Source of the DNA: Nostoc sp. CHAB 5844
Lineage (GTDB): Bacteria; Cyanobacteriota; Cyanobacteriia; Cyanobacteriales; Nostocaceae
Assembly: GCF_020829595.1 (NCBI RefSeq)
Contig: NZ_JAIVFW010000031.1
Span: 23,854 to 87,853 of the forward strand
Length of the DNA stretch: 64,000 bases
Reading direction: 5' to 3'
The notes under the pieces are model-generated. The model ran no database searches and was not told where the DNA came from. It was given only the letters and a program-made list of their open reading frames with translations. How positions within the stretch are numbered: the first letter of the stretch is position 1; each line of letters starts with the position of its first letter. The position numbers and the translations under genes were made by a program. Below, in pieces: positions 55,820 through 63,794 of the stretch.

Positions 55820-57708
55820 GCCAAAGTTGGAACAGCAACTTCTTCTACTTCCGGTAACTTTTCCACAGCCAAAGGAGTGGATTGACTAGCGCCAGACAAG
55901 CGTTTTAACAGATTTGGTCTGGGGTCATGTAACAGATATATAATGCGATCGCCTACTTCCCAGTCTTGATTTGCTGGCATCACTTGTAGACGTTCTTCTC
56001 GTTCTAATAGCAGCGGTATTAATACCCTAGTCCGAATCTTTTCTTGTATGCGCTCTTGTTGAGAGTCAAAATCTGCTGCATCCAACGTAGTTGTCCCTAA
56101 CTTCACGCGTCCGTCATTCAGGTACTCATTCCAAGTCTTAATTGTTAAATCAGTCACAAAAGCTTGGTTAACCGTCTTTTGATTCCCGCCATTACTCGCC
56201 TGCGGATCACGCGGGAAAACTGCTAACACCCGCGGAGGATTAAATTCCTCAGCAGCACGTTGCGCCAAGACAAAATTTACCTCCCCGTTACTCGTCATCG
56301 CCAAAAAAGTCCCCATCGAAGCTAACCCAGCTTCTTCTAAAACACCTGTGTCGAGAGCGCTACTAGCAATCACGCGAATATTTTGCTCTGCTGCTTTTTC
56401 ACAACGTTCTGGATCTGTGTCAATCATCACAACAGACTCTCCTCGTTCTTGAAAGAAGCGTGCAATTAACAAACTCAAAGAATTACACCCAACAATCACC
56501 ACGCCAGTTGCATCTTTGGAGGTGATTTGCAGTAACTGGGCAATCCCGCCAGCTGTTAACCCTTGGCAAACCACCGTCATGATAATGGTCAGAAATACTA
56601 AAGCTTTAATGGCATCACCACCATTGATTCCATGCTGCGTTAGTAAAATTGCAAATAATGAAGCAACAGAAGCAGAAACAATTCCTCTCGGTGCTACCCA
56701 GCTTAAAAATAATTTCTGTCGCCAGTTGAGGTTACTGTTCCAAGTACACGCCAGAATGTTAATCGGCCGCACCACAAACATCAGTACTAAAACAGTCAAT
56801 ACACTACCCCAACCCAAAGCAAACACACTCGCAATGGATAAATCAGCCGCTAACAAAATGAAGAGTACGGAAACGCTGAGAATTGTTAACTGACCTTTAA
56901 AGCTGCGTAACAAACGTTCTTCAGGTACAGAAGAATTAGCAAATACTGCGCCTGCTACTACTGTGGTCATTACGCCTGATTCGCTGCGAATAGTCTGAGC
57001 GAGAGAAAACAGACCCCAAAGTATTGCCAAAACCACGAGATTTTTCAACTCAAACGACAGCAAACTGGCACGTTTGAAAACCCAACTCATCAAGTAGCCA
57101 CCCACTGCACCAATTGTTGCACCTACCCCCAAACGCATCAGCAAACCAACAATAGCGTTAACTGGGTCAGCATCACCGTTAACAATCGTATCCAAGACAA
57201 CGAAGGCAAGAATAGCACCCACTGGGTCAATTAAAACCCCTTCCCCTTCTAAAAGCGTTGCCACTTGCCGATCTACATTGATTTGTTTGAGCAGCGGCCC
57301 AACCACTGTTGGCCCCGTTACCACCACTATAGAAGCGTAGAGGAAGGCGATATTCCAAGGAAATTCACCCAACCAATGAGCCGCCATACTTCCGCCGAGT
57401 AGGGTGATCAAAGTTCCTAGGGTAACGAGCAATTGCAGGCTCACTGAAACCCTGCCTAATTCTCGTAAATCTAAATTCAGTCCACCTTCAAACAGGATGA
57501 TAGCCGTTGCCAGGGAAACAATCACTTCTAGTCCCGTACCTAGCATATGCGGGTGCAACAATCCCAAACCATCAGAGCCAAGAACAATGCCCAATAAGAG
57601 CAGTAAGACGATGCTGGGTAAACGCAAGTATGCAGCCATCACTTGAGCGCTAATACCTGCTACAACAGCGCTCACCATCTGTAAGGTGATTTCAAGAGAT
57701 GCTTCCAT
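55786..57708 (-). CDS. CPA1-type Na+(K+)/H+ antiporter with RCK domain
   Basis: A 640-residue protein. Residues ~1-395 form about 12 membrane helices of the NhaP/CPA1 type, with the ion site region GEGVLIDPVGAILAFVVLD and VVVTGPTVVGPLLKQI. Then a Rossmann RCK/TrkA-N domain (about 400-520): GVVIVGCNSLSLLIARFFQE, VVMIDTDPERCE, then a second small domain ending in DRIIYLLHDPRPNL. The RCK part binds NAD(H) or nucleotides and regulates exchange. It probably controls internal pH and cations under salt or light shifts. Confidence 0.93.
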   Translation of the reverse strand: MEASLEITLQMVSAVVAGISAQVMAAYLRLPSIVLLLLLGIVLGSDGLGLLHPHMLGTGLEVIVSLATAIILFEGGLNLDLRELGRVSVSLQLLVTLGTLITLLGGSMAAHWLGEFPWNIAFLYASIVVVTGPTVVGPLLKQINVDRQVATLLEGEGVLIDPVGAILAFVVLDTIVNGDADPVNAIVGLLMRLGVGATIGAVGGYLMSWVFKRASLLSFELKNLVVLAILWGLFSLAQTIRSESGVMTTVVAGAVFANSSVPEERLLRSFKGQLTILSVSVLFILLAADLSIASVFALGWGSVLTVLVLMFVVRPINILACTWNSNLNWRQKLFLSWVAPRGIVSASVASLFAILLTQHGINGGDAIKALVFLTIIMTVVCQGLTAGGIAQLLQITSKDATGVVIVGCNSLSLLIARFFQERGESVVMIDTDPERCEKAAEQNIRVIASSALDTGVLEEAGLASMGTFLAMTSNGEVNFVLAQRAAEEFNPPRVLAVFPRDPQASNGGNQKTVNQAFVTDLTIKTWNEYLNDGRVKLGTTTLDAADFDSQQERIQEKIRTRVLIPLLLEREERLQVMPANQDWEVGDRIIYLLHDPRPNLLKRLSGASQSTPLAVEKLPEVEEVAVPTLAQLSTSEVSGS

Positions 57709-57861
57709 GTTGTAGATTTTGAGCCATAAATTTCAAAATCTTATGTAAAAAAGTGTAAAGATTACTTTTACAAAGTACAGCATTACACTCTTTATATCTG
57801 ATTAAAATTTGATTTTCTTTCATACTTGGTTTTGTACAATACTCTATTGTCGGTTGGTCAA

Positions 57862-57975
57862 GAGTCAATGGTCAATGGTCAATAGTCATTTGTCATTAGT
57901 TATTTTTCCCCTGCACACTTACACCCTTACACCCTTACACCCTCATACCTGTACTTGTGAGGCTGCACCCAATTT
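57862..57975. repeat. STRR run: GTCAATG and ACACCCTT units
   Basis: GAGTCAATGGTCAATGGTCA and TAGTCATTTGTCATTAGT units (57862-57900), then CTTACACCCTTACACCCTTA units (57917-57946). No gene between 57709 and 58123; the region holds the promoter of the tRNA genes. Confidence 0.8.
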
Positions 57976-58123
57976 TCTTTGTTCCTTTGCCTGCACCCTC
58001 ACACCCTCAAAACCTGCATCCTCTGTCCGCATCATAGTTTATCTGCAACAAAAATTGTTTTTTTGCAAAAGCTGTTGACATCATTGGGAAAATTGGTTAA
58101 CTTATAAAAGGTTTGATTGTAAT

Positions 58124-58196
58124 GCCCCCATCGTCTAGAGGCCTAGGACACCTCCCTTTCACGGAGGCGACGGGGATTCGAATTCCCCTGGGGGTA
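58124..58196 (+). tRNA. tRNA-Glu (TTC)
   Basis: A 73-nt cloverleaf: acceptor GCCCCCA with TGGGGGT plus A73 (no encoded CCA). Anticodon stem CCTCC/GGAGG with loop CTTTCAC, giving anticodon TTC. T arm GGGGATTCGAATTCCCC. D arm CGTCTAGAGGCCTAGGACAC. In plants and cyanobacteria this tRNA also feeds chlorophyll and heme synthesis through glutamyl-tRNA reductase. Confidence 0.98.
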
Positions 58197-58252
58197 CTTA
58201 AACAAGGCAGAATCAAGCTAAATTACGGTAACATATTAAACCGGAGTCTTAT

Positions 58253-58325
58253 GCCCCCATCGTCTAGAGGCCTAGGACACCTCCCTTTCACGGAGGCGAC
58301 GGGGATTCGAATTCCCCTGGGGGTA
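58253..58325 (+). tRNA. tRNA-Glu (TTC), second identical copy
   Basis: The same 73 nt as the copy at 58124, without differences, separated by a 56-bp spacer that is not duplicated. Probably transcribed together. The remaining DNA to 58511 includes AAAGTCAAAAGTCAAAAG repeats near 58352. Confidence 0.98.
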
Positions 58326-58511
58326 TTTTAAATAAACTAGTACCGCTACGCGGAAGTCAAAAGTCAAAAGAATTGTATTCTGGGCTTTTGCGCCATTTTG
58401 AATGGTATGTCTATTTACGCCGTGCTGTACTGGGTATCACTATTAAAAGTCAAGTTTTCCTCTTTGGTACTTTTATATCAGGAAAGCTTGACAAATGAGC
58501 AAATATTCTTA

Positions 58512-59099
58512 CTATGCCAACTGTTCTACACGCTGGTAGATTGCTAAAAGATTTAGCTGTAGATCCTTACTCAGACGACGTTCAATAATGGTAACAGGCA
58601 TAGTTAGTTTTGGCCAGACTTGGATTGTATAGCAAAGATTAGTTCCCATAATGCCATCAAGAGAGAGAGGCTCTAGGTTCCAACTCCCAGAAAAGCCTTT
58701 AAAATCTCCTTCAACCATTGAGAAAGTAATTTGTTTGGGAAAATATTCCTTCAAGTCTAAAACTACACGCGCACAAAATTTGAAATTCAATAAACGCTGA
58801 GAGCCTACTTGCTCAAGTCGAATACCACCGTTAGGATGCTCCAATAAACGACTTTTAGCCAGATTAGGAATGAAGTCAACTAAGGCTTCATAATCTGTCA
58901 GTACTTGCCATATACGTTCCACGGGATGAGGAATGTGGATTTTAGCTGAAATTTGTCGCTGTCGCTCTGCTAGTTTCTCAATTTGGACAGTTACAAGCGG
59001 TAAATTGGCTGGATCAATAGCCAATTCGTCTTCTATATTAGTGTCATCAACAACGGCGTTGAAATCAAGGTTTGCTGTGGAGTTGTGTTGTTCAGTCAC
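58512..59099 (-). CDS. SRPBCC-fold (cyclase/dehydrase-like) protein
   Basis: About 195 residues from the GTG at 59099, 8 nt after the upstream kinase stop; a TTG start at 59156 within the kinase is less likely. The fold is the START/polyketide cyclase type: ISAKIHIPHPVERIWQVLTD, YEALVDFIPNLAKSRLLE, LEQVGSQRLLNFKFCARVVL, FKGFSGSWNLEPL, VTIIERRLSKDLQLNLLAIY. Related cyanobacterial proteins bind hydrophobic ligands; no ligand is known. It probably forms a two-gene unit with the kinase. Confidence 0.86.
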   Translation of the reverse strand: MTEQHNSTANLDFNAVVDDTNIEDELAIDPANLPLVTVQIEKLAERQRQISAKIHIPHPVERIWQVLTDYEALVDFIPNLAKSRLLEHPNGGIRLEQVGSQRLLNFKFCARVVLDLKEYFPKQITFSMVEGDFKGFSGSWNLEPLSLDGIMGTNLCYTIQVWPKLTMPVTIIERRLSKDLQLNLLAIYQRVEQLA

Positions 59100-59107
59100 G
59101 ATCAGAA

Positions 59108-61162
59108 TTATAGTTCGCTTTCGTCCGAAAATTGTGGCAGGGTGAGGGTAAAACAAACTTGGCTGAGTTGGGAATCTGGTATTTGGGTACTTTCAACAGC
59201 GATCGCCCCATTCAAATGCTGTACCAAAGACTTGACTAAAGCAAGTCCCAAACCTGTCCCAGGAGTCCATCGTCCACCCTTACCACGACGGAACCGATCA
59301 AAAATGTAAGTGGCTTCTTCTTCAGAGATGCCTCGTCCTGTATTAGTCACTTTAATCATAACTTGATCAACTAATTGATCAACTTGGTGACAGGCTTGCA
59401 CATGAATTACAGTTTCAGACTCTGAATATGTACACGCATTCGTGAATAATTCTTGCAGAATACGGTTAAAACTTTCTAACTCAGTCTGAATTTTCAACGA
59501 ATCCTGGGGTAAATCTAGATTTATGCTTAAGGCTTTAGCTGCTAGTTTTGAATTCAAATTGGCTGCTAGTGCCTGAATTTTATGATTTAAGTCTATAGTT
59601 TCAAATTGCGGACGTTCTTGCTGGGACTCTAATTTCTGGAGTGTCAGCAAATCATTGATTAAGTTAATTTCTTTCGTACATTCTTGCTCTAGGATATCCA
59701 TGTATTTTGCTTGACGCTCTGGCTGGATTCCTGGCAAACGCAAATTTTTGATGGACATTTGCATATTTGTCAGTGGATACCGTAGGCGATCGCTCATGTT
59801 ACTCAAAAATTCATCTTTGAGATGATTGAGTTCACGCAGTTGCTCAACATATTGCCGTGTTTTTTCATGCAATTTCGCTTGCAGTTCCAGACTGCTTTGG
59901 AGTTTGGCTGTCCGCTCATCTACCAAAGTCTGTACTTGCCGCAATGTTTGTGACTGAATAATGGCATTGCTCATTTGAGCGCATACCATTTCCACAAGAT
60001 TTAATTCTGATGTTTGCCAGCTACGGGCGCTTGCTTGCTGTAGGACAATAAATCCTAAAACTTTGCCTTGATTTTCTAATGGCACTAATAGTAAGGACGG
60101 CAAGACATCCACTGTGAACAACGAAGCGACCGTCAAGGTATCCTGAAGGTCTGTGTAGTCATCAATAATTACTGCTTTTCCTGAGTCTGTGAACACACGT
60201 TGACACAAGCCACACTCAGAAATCAAAAATGATTGCGGCTCAACATCCGTTTTATTGGCGAGATGACTTTGTGTATTTCGGTTCCACTCGGCAACTACGG
60301 TTGCCTTTGCTTTGGGAATTTGTTTTTTAGCTTGAGTTCTAAATAAAGGATCTGTATATTTGAGCAAAATTAGCAAGCCTCGGTCTGCTTGTAAAGATTC
60401 GGCAGTCGAGGAGAGCGCTAACTGGAGCATTTGATTTAGCTCTAAATTAGTCCGACTTAATATAGTTAATTGCTTGATCAGGTTTTGATGTTGCTCGCTT
60501 TTTTGCAGATGCTGTTGTTGCGAGGCAACTAACTGTGCTTGGGATACTTGAGAAAAAGCGATCGCACAAGATGAACCAATCAAATTTAACAGTTGTTTTT
60601 CTGTCTCACTCCAATCATAGGGTTGGAATTTGATCAGACTAATCACACCATTATTTTGACCTGCAAACCTCGTAGGGATTGCCAAAACTGCTCTGATTGG
60701 TAATGGTAGGTGTTGTCCTCCTACTACCAAACTATCCTGGATAGTAGAAATATCTTCAATTGTGAATGGTTCAGCCGCACATTGCACTACAGGCAAGTCC
60801 ATCAACAGATGCTCTGTCGAGAACAATTCACTTGGGTGTGGCATTGTCAGATACTCATCAGAACACCAATGCACTGCTATTGATTCACTGGATGCTTCGC
60901 TGGAAGCTGCTGTAACTAAACAACAGCAATCGACTTTGAAGGCATCTCCTAGCAATCGAGCAATTTCTTGCAGCATCAATGTCGTTGCTGAGTTATTGGC
61001 GATGATGTGGTTAATTTTGTGTACCAACTGAAGAGTTGATTCTTTCTGATGCTGCATCAGCTTGAGTGGGTATGATTGTAGTCGTTCTAGGTCATCTGGA
61101 CACTGTGGCGGCAATGATAAACGCTTTTTCATTCCTGGCACGCTCTTGGATAATGACCTCAT
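59108..61162 (-). CDS. GAF-domain histidine-kinase-like protein without phospho-acceptor His
   Basis: A 684-residue protein with two GAF domains (about 40-220 and 235-400), a short coiled coil, a HisKA-like helix pair and an ATPase domain (NACTYS, VTNTGRGISEEEATYIFDRF, GTGLGLALVKSL). Where other members read SHELRTPLTN it reads SDRLRYPLTNM: Asp458 replaces the phospho-acceptor His. The codons there (AGC GAT CGC) form a HIP1 palindrome. If the sequence is right, it cannot autophosphorylate in the usual way and may only bind ATP or pair with another kinase. The first GAF contains paired Cys (KVDCCCLV). Confidence 0.88.
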   Translation of the reverse strand: MRSLSKSVPGMKKRLSLPPQCPDDLERLQSYPLKLMQHQKESTLQLVHKINHIIANNSATTLMLQEIARLLGDAFKVDCCCLVTAASSEASSESIAVHWCSDEYLTMPHPSELFSTEHLLMDLPVVQCAAEPFTIEDISTIQDSLVVGGQHLPLPIRAVLAIPTRFAGQNNGVISLIKFQPYDWSETEKQLLNLIGSSCAIAFSQVSQAQLVASQQQHLQKSEQHQNLIKQLTILSRTNLELNQMLQLALSSTAESLQADRGLLILLKYTDPLFRTQAKKQIPKAKATVVAEWNRNTQSHLANKTDVEPQSFLISECGLCQRVFTDSGKAVIIDDYTDLQDTLTVASLFTVDVLPSLLLVPLENQGKVLGFIVLQQASARSWQTSELNLVEMVCAQMSNAIIQSQTLRQVQTLVDERTAKLQSSLELQAKLHEKTRQYVEQLRELNHLKDEFLSNMSDRLRYPLTNMQMSIKNLRLPGIQPERQAKYMDILEQECTKEINLINDLLTLQKLESQQERPQFETIDLNHKIQALAANLNSKLAAKALSINLDLPQDSLKIQTELESFNRILQELFTNACTYSESETVIHVQACHQVDQLVDQVMIKVTNTGRGISEEEATYIFDRFRRGKGGRWTPGTGLGLALVKSLVQHLNGAIAVESTQIPDSQLSQVCFTLTLPQFSDESEL

Positions 61163-61890
61163 ATCTTATGCACCCAATTTCTTGGCATATTATTTCCATT
61201 AGTTATGTCGCTGCACGCTAGTGAGTGGCAATCTTCTATAAAGATTTTCTCTCACCTGTTATAGCCCCTTTCTCTTGCAGATGAACAAGTAACTGGTATA
61301 TTAAACTAATTTATACAGGGGTAGGTAAATATCTAAAATATATTAAGACGCTGCTTCCAGAGGATTTTGACTTTGACGCAGACCTAAACTACTAGACTTT
61401 GGCCTAGGATAGCTTGTTGGTAACTATACATAAACCGTAATTTCTCTGGAATTAATATCAAAACTCTAAAAATAATTACCGCATTAATACTGTTTAAGAT
61501 GTTAATTTTAGTAATATTTGTTGCCAAATATTTTTCTTGTGTTAAGTACATTTTTAAGGGTTTGCCAAAAATTAAATTCTATTATGACAGAAGCTCTGGA
61601 AAAACTCTGATAGTTGCTTGTGTTCCTCAAAAAAGGTTTGTAGATGTTAGTTATCAAGTTTATCCCTCCATTTATGTAGTGATAAAGCTGCTGATTTACT
61701 TGAGCAAGTGTCGTCACACACCTTTTACTAAAACTTCAATTTGCCGTTGAGCTTGCCTGCTGTGTTTGCAGCTTAACAAATAAATATAAATATTTTAAAT
61801 AAAAAATATTCATAGCGTGTAGAAGCCAAATATTAAAAGCAGCCAAGTTACCTGGATAGATAACTTGGCTGCCTTTAATTGAATTAAAAA
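61163..61890. other. Long AT-rich intergenic region, no convincing gene
   Basis: About 730 bp. Two overlapping small frames (61499-61750 plus, 61508-61717 minus) lack ribosome sites and family features, so I reject both. A 3' hairpin of AGCCAAGTTACCTGGATAGA / TAACTTGGCT (61840-61871) could terminate the RHH-like gene's transcript reading leftward. Confidence 0.5.
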
Positions 61891-62226
61891 CTACCCAGCC
61901 AAACTTTCGACACTGAGAGGAACCATATCGCCATTTCTTGTGAGTCCTAATAACATAGGTTGTTGAGGTTGAATCAATTGACCTGTAAGTACACAACGTT
62001 CTTCCTGTTGAGCGGTGGCGGCTATACTAGCTCGAATATCGGCTCGTGAAAATCGCGGTTTCCACTCACCGGATTTTTGCTGGACATAATTCCAGAGAAT
62101 ATCGCGGATTAAGGCTTGATAGCCTTGATTGCCAGCTATTTCTTTGAGTTTATCTTTGAGTTCTCGCTCCAGTCGAATGCTGGTAACTTCCATATCAGTG
62201 GTGGGAGTGCGAGTAATCGTATGCAT
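61891..62226 (-). CDS. Ribbon-helix-helix-like small protein
   Basis: A 111-residue protein. The start (MEVTSIRLERELKDKLKEIA, then GNQGYQALIRDILWNYVQ) follows the beta-helix-helix plan of CopG/Arc-type DNA-binding proteins. The tail (RCVLTGQLIQPQQPMLLGLT, RNGDMVPLS) is separate and contains one Cys. A ribosome site AAGGAG sits before the ATG at 62226. It diverges from the HNH gene leader and could regulate it; that is inference. Confidence 0.75.
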   Translation of the reverse strand: MHTITRTPTTDMEVTSIRLERELKDKLKEIAGNQGYQALIRDILWNYVQQKSGEWKPRFSRADIRASIAATAQQEERCVLTGQLIQPQQPMLLGLTRNGDMVPLSVESLAG

Positions 62227-62573
62227 GACTTTTTCTCCTTAAAGGTATAGACAGGATAGTAATACAAGTGTAGTATGTTTAAAGGAATGTTCAATAGGTG
62301 AAATTTTCTGTGATATCCATTTACCCCATCTCTACTTCCTTGCGTGCTACCAACTGCCGATTTAGTTGGGAATCAGCCGCTATGGGAGTGGAGTATTTAT
62401 TTATGGGCGATGGTAGCCAAATTCATTGGCTAATCACAGAGAGGAATTATGATTTTAGATATCTCGGCATAGGCGTGCTGAATGCAAAACCACAACTGAA
62501 CCAAATAAGCGGGAGGTACAGACAAGAGAATGCTGTACCGATATAAAACCAGAAAAGTTTTTGGTAAGTTTCT
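62227..62573 (+). promoter_or_regulatory. Leader region of the HNH gene
   Basis: About 350 bp between the divergent RHH-like gene and the HNH gene. A hairpin GGTACAG (62515-62521) / CTGTACC (62533-62539) stands 35 bp before the terminator of 62574-62611. A small open frame (62298-62546) lacks support. The layout (hairpin, terminator, ribosome site, gene) resembles an attenuated leader, or a small RNA gene ending at the terminator. Confidence 0.45.
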
Positions 62574-62611
62574 AACCCCCGCTTCACTTAGACAAGAAGC
62601 GGGGGTTTTTT
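62574..62611 (+). terminator. Intrinsic terminator just before the HNH gene
   Basis: AACCCCCGCTTC (62574-62585) and GAAGCGGGGGTT (62596-62607) form a perfect 12-bp stem with a 10-nt loop, followed by T6. It ends only 4 nt before AAGGAG of the next gene. Confidence 0.88.
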
Positions 62612-62627
62612 AATAAGGAGTGAAGCT

Positions 62628-63146
62628 GTGACGACCGCAATGCAAGTGTTAGAGCAATCCGTAGTGGTATTTTCGCAAAATTACTTGCCACTGTGTCGGG
62701 TAAATATCAAGCGAGCAATTGTGTTGTTAGTAACAAACAAAGCAGAACCGCTAGGTTTTACTTCAGAAGGCGGATGGCGAGTTCATTCACCTAGTCTGGT
62801 AATTGATGTACCAAAACACATCCGTTTGAAATTTGGCTCTAGTGAGCGGACATGGAAAGTTCCACCTGTGAATCGACGGGAAGTTTTGCGACGAGATCAT
62901 CACACTTGTCAATATTGCGGTAGTAGCAAACGCCTGACCTTAGATCATGTGATCCCACGATCCAAAGGTGGTTTACACACTTGGGATAACGTAGTCACAG
63001 CTTGTGAAAGATGTAACTCCCGTAAAGGCGATCGCACTTTGTCTGAGGCTGGGATGCAGCTACGGAAAATACCGAAAGCACCAATTCACCCCGCGATCGC
63101 TTTTGCAGAACAGTTTTGGACAAATGTGCAAGCAAACCTGGAATAG
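62628..63146 (+). CDS. HNH endonuclease
   Basis: A 172-residue protein starting with GTG; AAGGAG is 7 nt upstream. The nuclease is at about 85-140: CQYCGSSKRLTLDHVIPRSK, GGLHTWDNVVTACERCNSRK. Two CxxC pairs bind zinc, and DHVIPRSKGG plus N and H make the catalytic beta-beta-alpha fold. The N-terminal ~80 residues (PLCRVNIKRAIVLLVTNKAE) are a conserved extension in this cyanobacterial branch. Role unknown: not clearly restriction or mobile. It probably forms an operon with the next gene. Confidence 0.93.
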   Translation: MTTAMQVLEQSVVVFSQNYLPLCRVNIKRAIVLLVTNKAEPLGFTSEGGWRVHSPSLVIDVPKHIRLKFGSSERTWKVPPVNRREVLRRDHHTCQYCGSSKRLTLDHVIPRSKGGLHTWDNVVTACERCNSRKGDRTLSEAGMQLRKIPKAPIHPAIAFAEQFWTNVQANLE

Positions 63147-63162
63147 CAGGAGAGCATAAGGA

Positions 63163-63552
63163 ATGCTGAAATTAACTTACACCGAAAGGAGCTTTTGTTT
63201 AGAGTGTATTCCTCAGTCACTAGAGGAGTGGGTAACGCAGCGAGTCATTTTCGCTATGCGAGTTGGACAAAATCTGTGTATTGAACCAAGTACTGCTTCC
63301 TTTTTGCTACCTGTTGATCTGCCAGGGGTAGACGCACTCAAGGCTGAGGTGAAACGAGATGATCGGGAAGTCATGGCTTTGTGTGTCTGCGATAGCGAAT
63401 ATGTGGAAGTTACTCTACGGGGTTCTTGGCTATCGAATGGTGCTGAGGATGCTGTAGGTGTGTTCATCACCACATTGAGCGATCGCACTGAGTTCTTTTT
63501 GCAAAAACTTTGGCAAGAAGCGCAAGCTTGCACCTCTGTGATGAGCGAATAA
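63163..63552 (+). CDS. Conserved-looking protein, probable partner of the HNH nuclease
   Basis: A 129-residue protein, 16 bp downstream of the HNH gene, with AGGAGAGC before the start. It is mainly strands and helices: LKLTYTERSFCLECIPQSLE, EWVTQRVIFAMRVGQNLCIE, CVCDSEYVEVTLRGSWLS, EFFLQKLWQEAQAC. It contains five to six Cys but no CxxC zinc pair except CVC. I know no named family. The spacing suggests a two-gene unit with the nuclease. Confidence 0.78.
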   Translation: MLKLTYTERSFCLECIPQSLEEWVTQRVIFAMRVGQNLCIEPSTASFLLPVDLPGVDALKAEVKRDDREVMALCVCDSEYVEVTLRGSWLSNGAEDAVGVFITTLSDRTEFFLQKLWQEAQACTSVMSE

Positions 63553-63558
63553 GGAAAG

Positions 63559-63582
63559 TATGAAGTGTGAAGTGTGAAGTAT
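63559..63582. repeat. GTGTGAAGT short tandem repeat
   Basis: Three GAAGT(G/A)TGAAGT-like units follow the HNH operon. The same word appears near 5621. Confidence 0.65.
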
Positions 63583-63602
63583 GAAATTTTATGCTCACAC
63601 TT

Positions 63603-63794
63603 CTACTCTCCGCTTTCTTCTAGCAGTTCAGGTATTGTCACAAATCGGTAGCCTTGCTGTGTCAGTCCGGTAATGATTTGTGGCAGTGCTTGTACTGTTC
63701 TGTGGCGTAGACGCTTTTAGCGGCTTGTCGCTAGACATCGCCACCGCCATCGCGCATCAACACAATAGCTCCTGGTTCCGCGCCTTTCAACACA
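63603..63794 (-). pseudogene. C-terminal remnant of a polysaccharide deacetylase
   Basis: The minus strand reads NVLKGAEPGAIVLMRDGGGD then a stop, then about 34 bp of repeat sequence (TAGCGACAAGCCGCTAAAAG), and resumes in another frame as HRTVQALPQIITGLTQQGYR, FVTIPELLEESGE before the true stop. This is the end of a NodB-type polysaccharide deacetylase (HDGGGDR…TVxALPxII…GYxFVT). Both the small insert and the IS element upstream have broken it. Confidence 0.7.

Noticed and set aside
61499..61996. Small ORFs on both strands between the kinase and RHH-like genes
   Set aside because: No ribosome sites, AT-driven composition, and overlap with each other or with the RHH-like gene.
62298..62546. 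82-residue plus-strand ORF in the HNH leader
   Set aside because: GTG or TTG-like start without a ribosome site, no motif; the DNA looks like a structured leader instead.
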